Assembly (NCBI RefSeq): GCF_004341035.1
Contig: NZ_SLXK01000009.1
Coordinates: 1 to 64,000, forward strand
DNA length: 64,000 nucleotides
Direction: 5' to 3'
Source of the DNA: Scopulibacillus darangshiensis
GTDB taxonomy: Bacteria > Bacillota > Bacilli > Bacillales > Sporolactobacillaceae
The notes beneath the pieces are model-generated. The model was not told where the DNA came from. It saw only the letters and a program-made list of their open reading frames with translations, and did no database searches. This document shows positions 36,171 through 44,372 of the stretch, piece by piece. A program made the translations under genes and the position numbers. Numbering within the stretch: the stretch's first letter is position 1; the number at the start of each line of letters is the position of its first letter.

Positions 36171-36206
36171 TCAGCAGCCTGAATTTACTTCTTCCGGCTG
36201 CTGATC
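36169..36206. terminator. Perfect 11-bp inverted repeat between remnant and MFS gene
   Basis: GATCAGCAGCC (36169-36179) and GGCTGCTGATC (36196-36206) flank a 16-base loop just past the end of the leftward MFS gene. No T-tract follows on either strand, so termination is uncertain. It also marks the point where the amidohydrolase remnant breaks off. Confidence 0.5.
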
Positions 36207-36219
36207 TTGAATATATCCG

Positions 36220-37545
36220 TTACAACGGCGTAACCTTCGCCTTTTTACCGCCCTTTTGCAGTGATTGATTTTGCCGCGAGTATATCCAACGTGCAGAGAT
36301 CGCGCTGACCACACCGGAAAAGATAACATACAGCGTGAGCAATGTAGGGGAACCATTGGTGAGGCCTAGTAAGGACGTGGCAATAATAGGGGTCAAGCCG
36401 CTTGCGAAAATACCGGAAAATTGATAAACAAATGACATGCCGGTGTACCTGACCTCCGGATCAAACAGCTCAGCGAATAGAGCAGCTTCCGGGCCATAAA
36501 CAGAGGCATAGAAAATGCCAAATGGTATAATGATGGATAACCAGATTAATAATGTGTTGCCTTCGCTGTTAGACATAAGCCAAAACGCCGGCAATGCTGA
36601 GAGACCAGTGATAAGGCTTCCGTACCAATAAGTCCGGGTTCTGCCAAAGCGATCTGAAATGTAGCCGAATAAAGGAAGGGTAAAGCACATCACAAAAGCA
36701 GCGGCTGACACGCCTATTAAAGCGATATTCCGGGAAATATGAAGGGTATTCGTCAGATAAGTAATTGAGAAGACGCCCATGACGTTAAAGAAAACGCCGT
36801 CAATATAACGGGCTCCCATTCCCGCTATGACGTTGCCGGCATTGCCTCGCCACATATCGGCAAATGGGATACGTGATTCTCTATTCCGGTCTTTTACCTT
36901 CTGGAATTCAGGTGTTTCGGAAACAGTTAATCGAATCCATAATCCTACAAAAATTAGGAGAGTACTGAGGCCAAAGGCAATTCGCCACCCCCATGCCATG
37001 AACTGGCCATCAGTTAATAAAGAAGATAATAGTGCTACAATACCAGAAGATAATAATAGGCCGATGGCAAGGCCAATCTGCGGCAAGCTGGCATACAGTC
37101 CTCGTTTGGAAGGAGGCGCATGTTCAAAGGTCATAAGCACAGCGCCGCCCCATTCACCGCCAAGGCCTATCCCTTGTAGAATGCGTAAGACAAGCAAACA
37201 AATCGGTGCCCAAATGCCAATCTGTTGATAGGTGGGCAAGATAGCAACCACTGCGGTACTGCCCCCCATGATCATTAAAGTCAAAATCAGCATACTTTTA
37301 CGACCGATTTTATCTCCGAAGTGGCCGAAAATGACACCGCCCAATGGCCGCATTAAAAATCCAACAGCAAAAGTGACATATGCCAGAAGTGTTGAAACTA
37401 CAGGGTCGTTTGCCGGAAAGTAAAGATGATTTAGCACAATACCAGCTACAACACCGTACAAAAAGAAATCATACCATTCAATTGTTGCACCGATTAAACT
37501 TGAACCAACCACCCGCTTGAGCATTGTCCTATCAGAAGCACTCAT
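36220..37545 (-). CDS. MFS transporter, metabolite:H+ symporter (MHS) family
   Basis: 441 aa with about 12 membrane helices. The N-terminus SSLIGATIEWYDFFLYG, the loop MRPLGGVIFGHFGDKIGRKS and RILQGIGLGGEWGGAVLM are characteristic of the MHS subfamily (ShiA, KgtP, ProP relatives). This subfamily imports organic acids or compatible solutes with protons. The substrate cannot be told. AAGGAGG lies upstream of the ATG. It is transcribed in the same direction as the Fe-alcohol dehydrogenase but about 180 bases away, so they need not be one operon. Confidence 0.9.
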   Translation of the reverse strand: MSASDRTMLKRVVGSSLIGATIEWYDFFLYGVVAGIVLNHLYFPANDPVVSTLLAYVTFAVGFLMRPLGGVIFGHFGDKIGRKSMLILTLMIMGGSTAVVAILPTYQQIGIWAPICLLVLRILQGIGLGGEWGGAVLMTFEHAPPSKRGLYASLPQIGLAIGLLLSSGIVALLSSLLTDGQFMAWGWRIAFGLSTLLIFVGLWIRLTVSETPEFQKVKDRNRESRIPFADMWRGNAGNVIAGMGARYIDGVFFNVMGVFSITYLTNTLHISRNIALIGVSAAAFVMCFTLPLFGYISDRFGRTRTYWYGSLITGLSALPAFWLMSNSEGNTLLIWLSIIIPFGIFYASVYGPEAALFAELFDPEVRYTGMSFVYQFSGIFASGLTPIIATSLLGLTNGSPTLLTLYVIFSGVVSAISARWIYSRQNQSLQKGGKKAKVTPL

Positions 37546-37727
37546 TAATAAACTTCCTCCTTAAAATTTTCTTCCTGCTATTAAAGACATTCAAGTGACC
37601 AGGTAATGATGGTAATGTAATCGCTGTCATTTGTAGATGCAATCAAGGTTTAGTCATTTGTTTTATGGTTAGGGTGTAAAGACCTGAAAGCCGAGGGCTT
37701 TGGTGACGAGTTGCAATAATTTCTCAA

Positions 37728-38921
37728 TCACTGTGTAATATTTACCTTTTCTTCACTTAGTTTTTTTACTAATGAATGATAAATAGCTTTTATATCATCA
37801 GATGTGGGCAGGACTCTATTCGTTTCAATGCCATTTCCGGACAGAGCATCCTCAACAAGATGAGGGATGGTTTGCTTTAGTTCCTCAACATTTTTGATGT
37901 GCTTTCTACCAAAATTCCAAATGTCAAAATGGCGGTTAAAGTTATGAACAATATCAACGGATGTTTTGGCAAGTTGTTCTTGATTGCTTGAATTTTCAGC
38001 GCCTAAGGAAAGGGCTATGTCAGCAAAACGGTCTTTTGCTGCAGGCAAACTAAATGCCATGACAAATGGGAGAAGAAGGGCAACGCTCAAACCATGAGGG
38101 ATATGGAAATGTGCCCCTAAGGGTCTACCCATGGCATGAGCTAAATTCGTCGATGCGTTGGAAAAGGCGATACCGGCATAACAGCTTCCCAATATCATGT
38201 GGTTTCTTTTTTCGATGTCGGAGCCATTTTCATAAACCTTTGGCAAAGACTTACCAATCATTCCAATGGCTTTAATGGCGTAAAGATCGGTCATAACGGA
38301 TGCGCGGGTGGAAACATAGGCTTCAATAGCATGGGTCAAGGCATCAAGCCCTGTAAAGGCGGTAAAACTCTGTGGCAAACTTAGGGTTAACTCGGGGTCT
38401 AAAATGGCTGCGTCGGGGATTAATTTGGGGTGTCCCGGGTTCATTTTGAAATTTGTCTTTTTATTTGTGATGACCATTACTTTTGTTGCCTCGGATCCTG
38501 TACCCGCTGTCGTTGGTACAGCAAATAACGGCAGTCGATCTAAATGCGGCAGACTCGGGATACTTTCCCATTTCAAGTCTTGAGTTGCGCCGAATACGGA
38601 TGTTGCTTTTGCAATATCAATAGCACTTCCGCCCCCGATAGCAATGACGCTGTCACACTTGTATTTGGTTAAGGCTTTAAGGGAAGCATCAACATGGTCT
38701 GTTGTCGGTTCCCCTGAAAATTGGCAGAATAAATGTGGTTCCAATTCTTCCTCTTTTAAAATGGCAGCAACTCTTTTGTGCAGATTCAAAGGAGGACTAG
38801 CTAAAAAGGAATCCATAATTATAACTGGCCTTTTTCCGCCATAGGCCTTTACCTTCTTACCTAAATGTTTAAAGCTTCCGGGACCGGATTCAATTTGGCG
38901 TGGTAAAACGACAGATGGCAT
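37728..38921 (-). CDS. Iron-containing alcohol dehydrogenase
   Basis: 397-aa group III (Fe-dependent) alcohol dehydrogenase, using NAD(P) to interconvert an alcohol and a carbonyl. The cofactor motif is IGGGSAIDIAKA, followed by VPTTAGTGSEATK. Metal ligands are expected in GLDALTHAIEAYVS and HAMGRPLGAHFHIPHG, which retain the Asp and His residues. ATG 38921 is supported by AAAGGGG eight bases upstream. The frame is open 25 codons further, into the promoter and operator region, so the longer form is not used. A GntR regulator lies next door. The substrate is unknown. Confidence 0.91.
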   Translation of the reverse strand: MPSVVLPRQIESGPGSFKHLGKKVKAYGGKRPVIIMDSFLASPPLNLHKRVAAILKEEELEPHLFCQFSGEPTTDHVDASLKALTKYKCDSVIAIGGGSAIDIAKATSVFGATQDLKWESIPSLPHLDRLPLFAVPTTAGTGSEATKVMVITNKKTNFKMNPGHPKLIPDAAILDPELTLSLPQSFTAFTGLDALTHAIEAYVSTRASVMTDLYAIKAIGMIGKSLPKVYENGSDIEKRNHMILGSCYAGIAFSNASTNLAHAMGRPLGAHFHIPHGLSVALLLPFVMAFSLPAAKDRFADIALSLGAENSSNQEQLAKTSVDIVHNFNRHFDIWNFGRKHIKNVEELKQTIPHLVEDALSGNGIETNRVLPTSDDIKAIYHSLVKKLSEEKVNITQ

Positions 38922-38962
38922 TGTTACAACCCCTTTATAAAGTATTTTAATTAAAAAAACTA

Positions 38963-38988
38963 ACTGGTTATTACAGGTAACTACCAGT
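38963..38988. promoter_or_regulatory. Candidate GntR operator ACTGGT-N14-ACCAGT
   Basis: Perfect inverted 6-bp arms (38963-38968 and 38983-38988) with an inner GTTA/TAAC pair. It lies just downstream of the predicted transcription start of the alcohol dehydrogenase, where a repressor would block elongation. The nearby GntR/UTRA protein is the obvious candidate. Confidence 0.5.
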
Positions 38989-38995
38989 CGGGTCA

Positions 38996-39024
38996 ATTAA
39001 AACACATGTCTTGAATTGTGTCAA
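38996..39024 (-). promoter_or_regulatory. Sigma-A promoter of the alcohol dehydrogenase
   Basis: On the minus strand: perfect -35 TTGACA (39024-39019), 17-bp spacer, -10 TTTAAT (39001-38996). Confidence 0.7.
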
Positions 39025-39124
39025 TAGTGTGACTAATCTTTAACGTGAAAACAAAGTCATAAAATGGGAAGGAGTGGAAGGGGCGTGCGTTCCGAGGTTG
39101 CATAAAGTAAATTCTTAAGCCAAG

Positions 39125-39847
39125 CTAGCCCTTTCGACGCTTCATTTCGATATTAAAGGCATACATATCTGATCGAAAGACACTTTTTAAAAATTCTACG
39201 GTATCCCCCTTAGGGGTTGTTATGATCCGGTCACTCATTAGCACACTGGAGTCCTTAGATATCATTAAATGCTCTGCATCCTGGATTTCCGGTTTGCCGG
39301 CTGTGATCATTTGATCGGCTTTCCACAGGTTTACCCCAAGGGCTGATTCAAGCAAATCATATAATACAGCGGAGTTTAGGTCATATTTTTCAAGTTCTTT
39401 GCCAATTTCGAGCGGGTAATAATGTTTTTCAATGGCAATTGGAATGTCATCGGCAAATCTTAATCTCTCAATCATGTAATATTTTTCTGTTTCTAAGATA
39501 TTTTTTATCTTTTTTGAAGATGATTCAATGCCATTAAATAATAAGCGCGTCCCTGGTTGCATTTTCATATTTTTAATTGTTTCGGTAAAACTTGTAAAGG
39601 ATCCGAGCCAATCATGAACGGGAACATTTGAAACAAACGTTCCTTTACCGTGCCTTTTCTCCAATATGCCTTCATGGACCAAATCGGAAATAGCCGCACG
39701 CACAGTCGTTCTGCTCACCGAATAACGATCCATAAGTTCCCGCTCACTTGGAATTTTATGTTTATAAATGCCGCCCATTATTTCTCTTTTCAAATAGTTC
39801 TTTAACTGAATATGTAAAGGTTCGGCACTTTCAAAATCTAGTTTCAT
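39125..39847 (-). CDS. GntR-family regulator with UTRA domain (HutC subfamily)
   Basis: 240 aa. The N-terminal winged helix (about 8-75) has PLHIQLKNYLKREIMGG, IPSERELMDRYSVSRTTVR and RHGKGTFVS. The C-terminal UTRA domain (about 90-235) is the ligand sensor of the HutC/TreR subfamily. It lies upstream of and parallel to the alcohol dehydrogenase, with about 200 bases between, containing a promoter and a dyad operator. It is likely that gene's repressor. GGAGGT precedes the ATG. Confidence 0.9.
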   Translation of the reverse strand: MKLDFESAEPLHIQLKNYLKREIMGGIYKHKIPSERELMDRYSVSRTTVRAAISDLVHEGILEKRHGKGTFVSNVPVHDWLGSFTSFTETIKNMKMQPGTRLLFNGIESSSKKIKNILETEKYYMIERLRFADDIPIAIEKHYYPLEIGKELEKYDLNSAVLYDLLESALGVNLWKADQMITAGKPEIQDAEHLMISKDSSVLMSDRIITTPKGDTVEFLKSVFRSDMYAFNIEMKRRKG

Positions 39848-40154
39848 TAGTGACCTCCAGAATGATTAAATAACGGTAATATATAACTTTATTTAACCAA
39901 AGAAAAAGCGTAAATTCAATTTTTGGCGGCCTAAGCCGGGATGTAAAATGGTTGTTTAAAGGAATTTTTATGGGCTTAAGAGGGTATTTGTCGAAATTTC
40001 TTCTAAAAACAAAATCTCTATGGAAATAACAGCCCAAAATAAAGAAATATCAGGAACGAAGTCTTTTACAGTTAACATAGCATAAATTTTATTTTTCCAT
40101 AAGTATAGGTGATCTAGGATGGTTTAGTGAAACTGCACATGACATCTATTCCCA
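39848..40154. other. Intergenic region between gntR and the proBA promoter
   Basis: About 300 AT-rich bases with no convincing gene. Short minus-strand frames exist but none resembles a family. The part next to 39848 must contain the gntR promoter, which I cannot locate confidently. Confidence 0.5.
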
Positions 40155-40183
40155 TTGACATAATGCATGACATCAAGCATAAT
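40155..40183 (+). promoter_or_regulatory. Sigma-A promoter of proBA
   Basis: TTGACA (40155-40160), 17-bp spacer, CATAAT (40178-40183). Transcription would start near 40190, just ahead of the T-box leader. Confidence 0.75.
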
Positions 40184-40189
40184 ATAATT

Positions 40190-40468
40190 TAATTTTATAA
40201 AAATTCAGCACTGACAGGGACGAGTAATGAGCTGGTTGGGATGAAAGAGAGTGGAATTCATCGGCTGGAAGATTCCATCATTTACAGGCTACATGAACCT
40301 ACCCCTTGAGCTGTTTGGCGAATAACCTGACCGTTTTTTCCCGCGTTACGGGAATGATAAGTGGGTATCTGCTATTTTATGTATGATACCAAAGTAAGGT
40401 GGTACCGCGGATCACAAGCCCTTTCCGTCCTTTTGCATCGTCATGCAGAAGACGGGAGGGCTTTTTTG
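40190..40468 (+). promoter_or_regulatory. T-box leader (tRNA-Pro specific) of proBA
   Basis: The T-box core AAGGTGGTACCGCGG (40396-40410) is unmistakable and follows a stem flanked by GGGTATC/GATACC. A stem I region begins near 40207, with GACGAGTAATGAG. The specifier bulge is read as GAACCTA at 40295-40301, giving CCU (40298-40300), a proline codon. That fits the downstream proline genes. The overlapping terminator has stem GCCCTTTCCGTC/GACGGGAGGGC and a T-run ending at about 40467. Uncharged tRNA-Pro would pair with the specifier and the T-box bulge and let transcription continue into proBA. Confidence 0.93.
40415..40467 (+). terminator. T-box conditional terminator
   Basis: AAGCCCTTTCCGTC pairs with GACGGGAGGGCTT and is followed by TTTTTT. 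The 5' arm neighbours the T-box sequence, as required for the competing antiterminator. Confidence 0.88.
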
Positions 40469-40516
40469 TATACGTTATTTTGAAGAGGTTTTATTCAGGA
40501 AAGGGTGTGAGAACAA

Positions 40517-41641
40517 GTGGGAAAAAAGCGGGTTGTTGTTAAGATTGGCAGCAGTTCTTTAACCAATACAATTGGCGGGCTTAGTGAGAGCAAACTTGCC
40601 GAACATACAAAAGCATTAGCACAATTAATCAAACAGGGGCATGAGGTCCTTTTGGTTTCTTCAGGTGCAGTATCGGCTGGTTTTGGGGACTTGGGTTATC
40701 CCGCCCGTCCTGTTACCACATCGGGAAAACAAGCGGCAGCTGCTGTTGGTCAAGGACGGCTCATTCAATCTTATACTGAATCATTTAAGGCATACGGGAT
40801 TGTACCAGCTCAGCTGTTGTTAACGAAGAATGACTTTACTAATAAAGAACAGTATAGCAATGCTTATTCCGTGTTAACCGAACTGTTAAAACGATCTGTC
40901 CTGCCGATTATTAATGAAAATGATTCGGTTGTAGTTGATGAACTGACATTTGGTGATAATGATATGCTAGCTGCTCTCGTCAGCGGTCTTGTCCATGCTG
41001 ATTTTTTGATGATATTAACAGATGTTAACGGTTTATACGAGGAAGATCCAAGGGTCAATCCGCAGGCACTGCGCTATGACTTTCTTCCCGAAATAACTGA
41101 AGACCTCCTGCAGCAGACAAAGAGTACATCTGTTTCAAAATTCGGTACGGGAGGAATGAAATCCAAATTATTGGCCGCGCAAACGGCTTTATCACTCGGT
41201 GTGAATTGCTTCGTCGGAACCGGTCTAGGGCCGGACAAATGTCTTGATATCTTGGATGGAAAAGGGGATGGCACTTATATAGGGCATTCTCCAGGCCCCA
41301 TTTTAAAGAAACCGAAACAATGGCTTGCGCTACATTCCCAAGTCTCAGGGGAAATTCAAGTTGATGGCGGCGCGGCCCGCGCAATCACTGCAGAAGGAAA
41401 GAGCCTTTTGCCTGCAGGAATTAGACATATCAGCGGGTCATTCGACACCGGTGACGTTGTTGAAATAACGACCACAAAAGGGGAAGTCATAGGAAAGGGC
41501 CAAGTCAACTATTCTTCGGCACAATTAAAGATGGTAATAGGATTGGCGAGTCAGGAGGCGATGCAAAAAACGGGGGGGAAACGCCCCGAGGTTATTCATC
41601 GTGACCACTTCGTACAAATCATAGGGGAGGCGCTCATATGA
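40517..41641 (+). CDS. proB: Glutamate 5-kinase ProB
   Basis: 374 aa. First enzyme of proline synthesis: ATP-dependent phosphorylation of glutamate to gamma-glutamyl phosphate. The amino-acid-kinase domain (about 1-260) has [47 protein letters not shown] and the [13 protein letters not shown] loop. A C-terminal PUA domain (about 285-360) is present. The start is GTG with AAGGGTG upstream. The gene overlaps proA by ATGA. No proC-type reductase gene is nearby. Confidence 0.95.
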   Translation: MGKKRVVVKIGSSSLTNTIGGLSESKLAEHTKALAQLIKQGHEVLLVSSGAVSAGFGDLGYPARPVTTSGKQAAAAVGQGRLIQSYTESFKAYGIVPAQLLLTKNDFTNKEQYSNAYSVLTELLKRSVLPIINENDSVVVDELTFGDNDMLAALVSGLVHADFLMILTDVNGLYEEDPRVNPQALRYDFLPEITEDLLQQTKSTSVSKFGTGGMKSKLLAAQTALSLGVNCFVGTGLGPDKCLDILDGKGDGTYIGHSPGPILKKPKQWLALHSQVSGEIQVDGGAARAITAEGKSLLPAGIRHISGSFDTGDVVEITTTKGEVIGKGQVNYSSAQLKMVIGLASQEAMQKTGGKRPEVIHRDHFVQIIGEALI

Positions 41642-42888
41642 GTGAACTTATCGAAAAGGCAGCAAAGGCAAAAGCCGCTGCCAGCCAGTTGAGCTCGAAG
41701 ACCACATTGCAAAAGAATGAGGCACTGAAGACCATTGCGGATCAGCTTACAAATGAAATGGCCTATATTTTAAGGGAAAATGAAAAAGATATTGATGCCG
41801 CAAAAGAAAAAGGCATCGGCCAATCACTTATCGACCGCTTGATGTTGAATGAAGGCCGGATTGTTGAGATGGCTGAAGCGCTTATTCAACTAACGGCCTT
41901 ACCTGATCCAATCGGTGATACATTGGAATCGTGGGAACGTCCCAATGGCCTTGCGATTCAAAAGGTCAGGGTGCCTTTGGGTGTCGTCGGGATGATCTAT
42001 GAAGCGAGACCCAACGTCACGGTTGATGCTTCTAGTCTTTGCTTGAAAACCGGTAATGCCGTCCTCTTACGCGGAAGCTCATCCGCCCTGCATTCGAACC
42101 AGGCGCTTGTTAATGTCATTCATCGGGCGTTGGAGGGGACTGAATTGCCAGCCGATGCCGTGCAATTGCTTGAGGATGTCAGCAGGGAAACAGCCTCCGA
42201 TATGTTCCGGCTGAACGACTATTTAGATGTACTGATCCCCCGCGGAGGAAAACGGCTGATTCAAACCGTTGTTCAAAATGCTTCTGTTCCTGTACTGGAA
42301 ACGGGTGCGGGGAATTGTCATATTTTCATAGATCAAAGCGCGAAGCCCGGGATGGCAGCTGAAATTACTGTTAACGCCAAAACACAGCGGCCTTCAGTTT
42401 GTAATGCTGCGGAGAAACTGATTGTACACGAAGCATGGGCGAAGAGGCATTTAGCGGAACTTGCTGTTAAGCTTCGGGACCATCATGTGGAACTGCGCGG
42501 TGATGAAAGGGCTACAGCTTTCGTGCCGGATCTCATCCCGGCGGACGGTGATGATTGGGAAACTGAATATCTAGATAAAATTCTAGCAATCAAGGTTGTC
42601 GCAAATGTTCATGAAGCAGTCCGGCATATTAATCGATACGGTACAAAGCATTCTGAAGCGATTCTCACAGAATCCGAGGAAAGCGTATCCGCCTTTTTCC
42701 AAACGGTCGATGCAGCCGTCCTTTACCATAATGCTTCGACCCGTTTTACCGATGGTTTCGAATTCGGATTCGGTGCCGAAATCGGGATCAGCACGCAAAA
42801 GCTCCATGCCCGCGGTCCAATGGGGCTGCCAGCTTTAACGTCGACAAAATATACTGTTTGCGGGGAAGGGCAAATAAAAGGGGTCTGA
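41638..42888 (+). CDS. proA: Gamma-glutamyl phosphate reductase ProA
   Basis: 416 aa, aldehyde dehydrogenase superfamily. It reduces gamma-glutamyl phosphate with NADPH to glutamate semialdehyde, which cyclises toward proline. The catalytic cysteine is C255 in [11 protein letters not shown]. Other family marks are [29 protein letters not shown] and a C-terminal [21 protein letters not shown]. The last codons and the stop lie inside a GGGGTCTGACCCC palindrome. The tail (KGV) therefore comes from a repeat insertion that replaced the original end by a few residues; the catalytic part is intact. Confidence 0.95.
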   Translation: MSELIEKAAKAKAAASQLSSKTTLQKNEALKTIADQLTNEMAYILRENEKDIDAAKEKGIGQSLIDRLMLNEGRIVEMAEALIQLTALPDPIGDTLESWERPNGLAIQKVRVPLGVVGMIYEARPNVTVDASSLCLKTGNAVLLRGSSSALHSNQALVNVIHRALEGTELPADAVQLLEDVSRETASDMFRLNDYLDVLIPRGGKRLIQTVVQNASVPVLETGAGNCHIFIDQSAKPGMAAEITVNAKTQRPSVCNAAEKLIVHEAWAKRHLAELAVKLRDHHVELRGDERATAFVPDLIPADGDDWETEYLDKILAIKVVANVHEAVRHINRYGTKHSEAILTESEESVSAFFQTVDAAVLYHNASTRFTDGFEFGFGAEIGISTQKLHARGPMGLPALTSTKYTVCGEGQIKGV

Positions 42889-42966
42889 CCCCTGTCATGT
42901 GGATAAGTGACTTATTTAGGGGGGTCAGACCCCACCCCTGTGGATAAACGGTATTTATCCACAGGG
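42880..42966. repeat. Palindrome cluster with three DnaA-box sequences
   Basis: GGGGTCTGACCCC (42880-42892) and GGGGTCAGACCCC (42921-42933) are palindromic repeats like those dispersed in many Bacillus-group genomes. Between and after them are three perfect copies of the DnaA-box consensus: TGTGGATAA at 42898-42906 and 42939-42947, and its complement TTATCCACA at 42955-42963. The last two sit in a perfect 13-bp stem (CCCTGTGGATAAA, loop CGGTA, arm 42954-42966). That stem may also act as the proBA terminator, although no strong T-run follows. Confidence 0.8.
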
Positions 42967-43018
42967 AAAACTTTATTTTATTTGGTTTTGCCAAAACACT
43001 AAAAAAGGGGAATTTGCC

Positions 43019-44323
43019 ATGTCACAACTATCCGATCCGTTAAACTTACAGCAACGTTTGCTTGAAACATATGATTCCGCCCTTGATCACTCGGGGATTA
43101 ATGGCGGCAGACTTGCTTCAAGGCTTGCGGCATTATCGTCAATCGGTTTGACAAAGGAAGAGGGTTCATATCGAATCGGGTTTTCTCAGGAGGAAAGACA
43201 GGCTAAGGATTTAGTTATAGGCTGGATGGAAGAAGCGGGACTTAGTGTAACAGAAGATCAAGCGGGGAACGTATTCGGTCGATTGGAAGGTGAAGAAAAC
43301 AGTGAATCTGTCGTTTTGTCCGGTTCCCATGTTGATACAGTGCCAAACGGCGGCCATTTTGACGGGACATTAGGTGTGTTATCAGCACTTGAAGTCGTAG
43401 AAGCATGGCATCAGACCGGTTACCGTCCGAATAAATCTTATGAAGTTGTCATTTTTTCCGATGAAGAAGGGACAAGGTTCAATGGAGGGTTGATTGGCAG
43501 CGAGGCAATGGTTGGCGATCTCGATGTTACCGGGTTAAAGCAAAAGAAAGATCTCAATGGTATTTCTTCCGATGAAGTTATGAATAGGATTGGATTAAGC
43601 ATTGATGATTTCAGGAAGGCAAAAAGGGATTTAAATAAAATATCCGCTTATGTAGAAGTTCATATTGAACAGGGAAAGCAGCTTGAAAAAGCGAATGTCG
43701 CAACAGGGATTGTAACTGGCATTGCGGGTCCATGTTGGCTGGAAGTAACCTTTACAGGAGAATCCGGGCATGCTGGGAGCACCCCAATGGATAATCGAAA
43801 CGATGCTTTGGTCGCTGCCGGGGAATTTATCACGGAAGTCAATCAACTGCCAAAGCAAGTCAGTTCTACCGCAGTGGCGACGATCGGAAAGCTTAATGTG
43901 CACCCGAACGGGGTCAATGTTATTCCAGGTCAGGTGACTCTATACGTCGACATTCGTGATATTTACTTGGAAACTCGGGACAAATTAGTGGATCTTGTTA
44001 TTCAAAAAGCTGAAGCCATATCGGAAAAACATGGGGGTTCTGTATCCTATAAGGAAACATTGCGTGTCAGTCCTGTCCCGATAGAGGCGGACATGCAAAA
44101 TAAGCTCGAAAAATCGGTTAAGGCACAAAATATAAAACCCGTTTACTTACCAAGCGGAGCAGCCCATGATGCTATGAATGTCGGGCAACACCTTCCAGTA
44201 GCCATGCTTTTTGTCCGGAGCAAGGACGGTATCAGCCACAATCCAAAAGAATGGTCAGCATTAAATGATTGCGTTAAGACGGTCCATGTTCTGAATGACT
44301 TTTTAAAAAAATTGCTAGTGTGA
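43019..44323 (+). CDS. N-carbamoyl-L-amino acid hydrolase / allantoate deiminase family (M20)
   Basis: 434 aa, zinc-dependent M20 hydantoinase/carbamoylase. It hydrolyses an N-carbamoyl amino acid or ureido acid to the amino acid, CO2 and ammonia. Metal and active-site motifs: LSGSHVDTVPNGGHFDGTLG, FSDEEGTRF and VEVHIEQGKQLE, then the lid-domain GESGHAGSTPMDNRNDAL. The C-terminal PSGAAHDAMN holds the last metal His. It converges with hyuBA and shares their bidirectional terminator. A cascade in which HyuAB opens a hydantoin ring and this enzyme removes the carbamoyl group is chemically sensible. AAGGGG precedes the ATG. Confidence 0.92.
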   Translation: MSQLSDPLNLQQRLLETYDSALDHSGINGGRLASRLAALSSIGLTKEEGSYRIGFSQEERQAKDLVIGWMEEAGLSVTEDQAGNVFGRLEGEENSESVVLSGSHVDTVPNGGHFDGTLGVLSALEVVEAWHQTGYRPNKSYEVVIFSDEEGTRFNGGLIGSEAMVGDLDVTGLKQKKDLNGISSDEVMNRIGLSIDDFRKAKRDLNKISAYVEVHIEQGKQLEKANVATGIVTGIAGPCWLEVTFTGESGHAGSTPMDNRNDALVAAGEFITEVNQLPKQVSSTAVATIGKLNVHPNGVNVIPGQVTLYVDIRDIYLETRDKLVDLVIQKAEAISEKHGGSVSYKETLRVSPVPIEADMQNKLEKSVKAQNIKPVYLPSGAAHDAMNVGQHLPVAMLFVRSKDGISHNPKEWSALNDCVKTVHVLNDFLKKLLV

Positions 44324-44339
44324 TTTAATTGCTGCAAAA

Positions 44340-44368
44340 AAAGAGCCATTCCTTGGGAATGGCTCTTT
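44340..44368. terminator. Bidirectional terminator between carbamoylase and hyuB
   Basis: AAAGAGCCATTCC and GGAATGGCTCTTT form a perfect 13-bp stem around TTG. The 5' side is A-rich and the 3' side ends in T, so it serves both convergent genes. Confidence 0.9.
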
Positions 44369-44372
44369 TCGT

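Noticed and set aside
38922-38996. 25-residue N-terminal extension of the Fe-alcohol dehydrogenase
   Set aside because: It would run through the operator to the -10 box; AAAGGGG upstream of ATG 38921 and the family's usual N-terminus favour the shorter form.
42898-42963. Replication origin
   Set aside because: Three DnaA boxes are present, but there is no dnaA/dnaN neighbourhood and no obvious AT-rich unwinding element; the boxes sit in a repeat-like palindrome.
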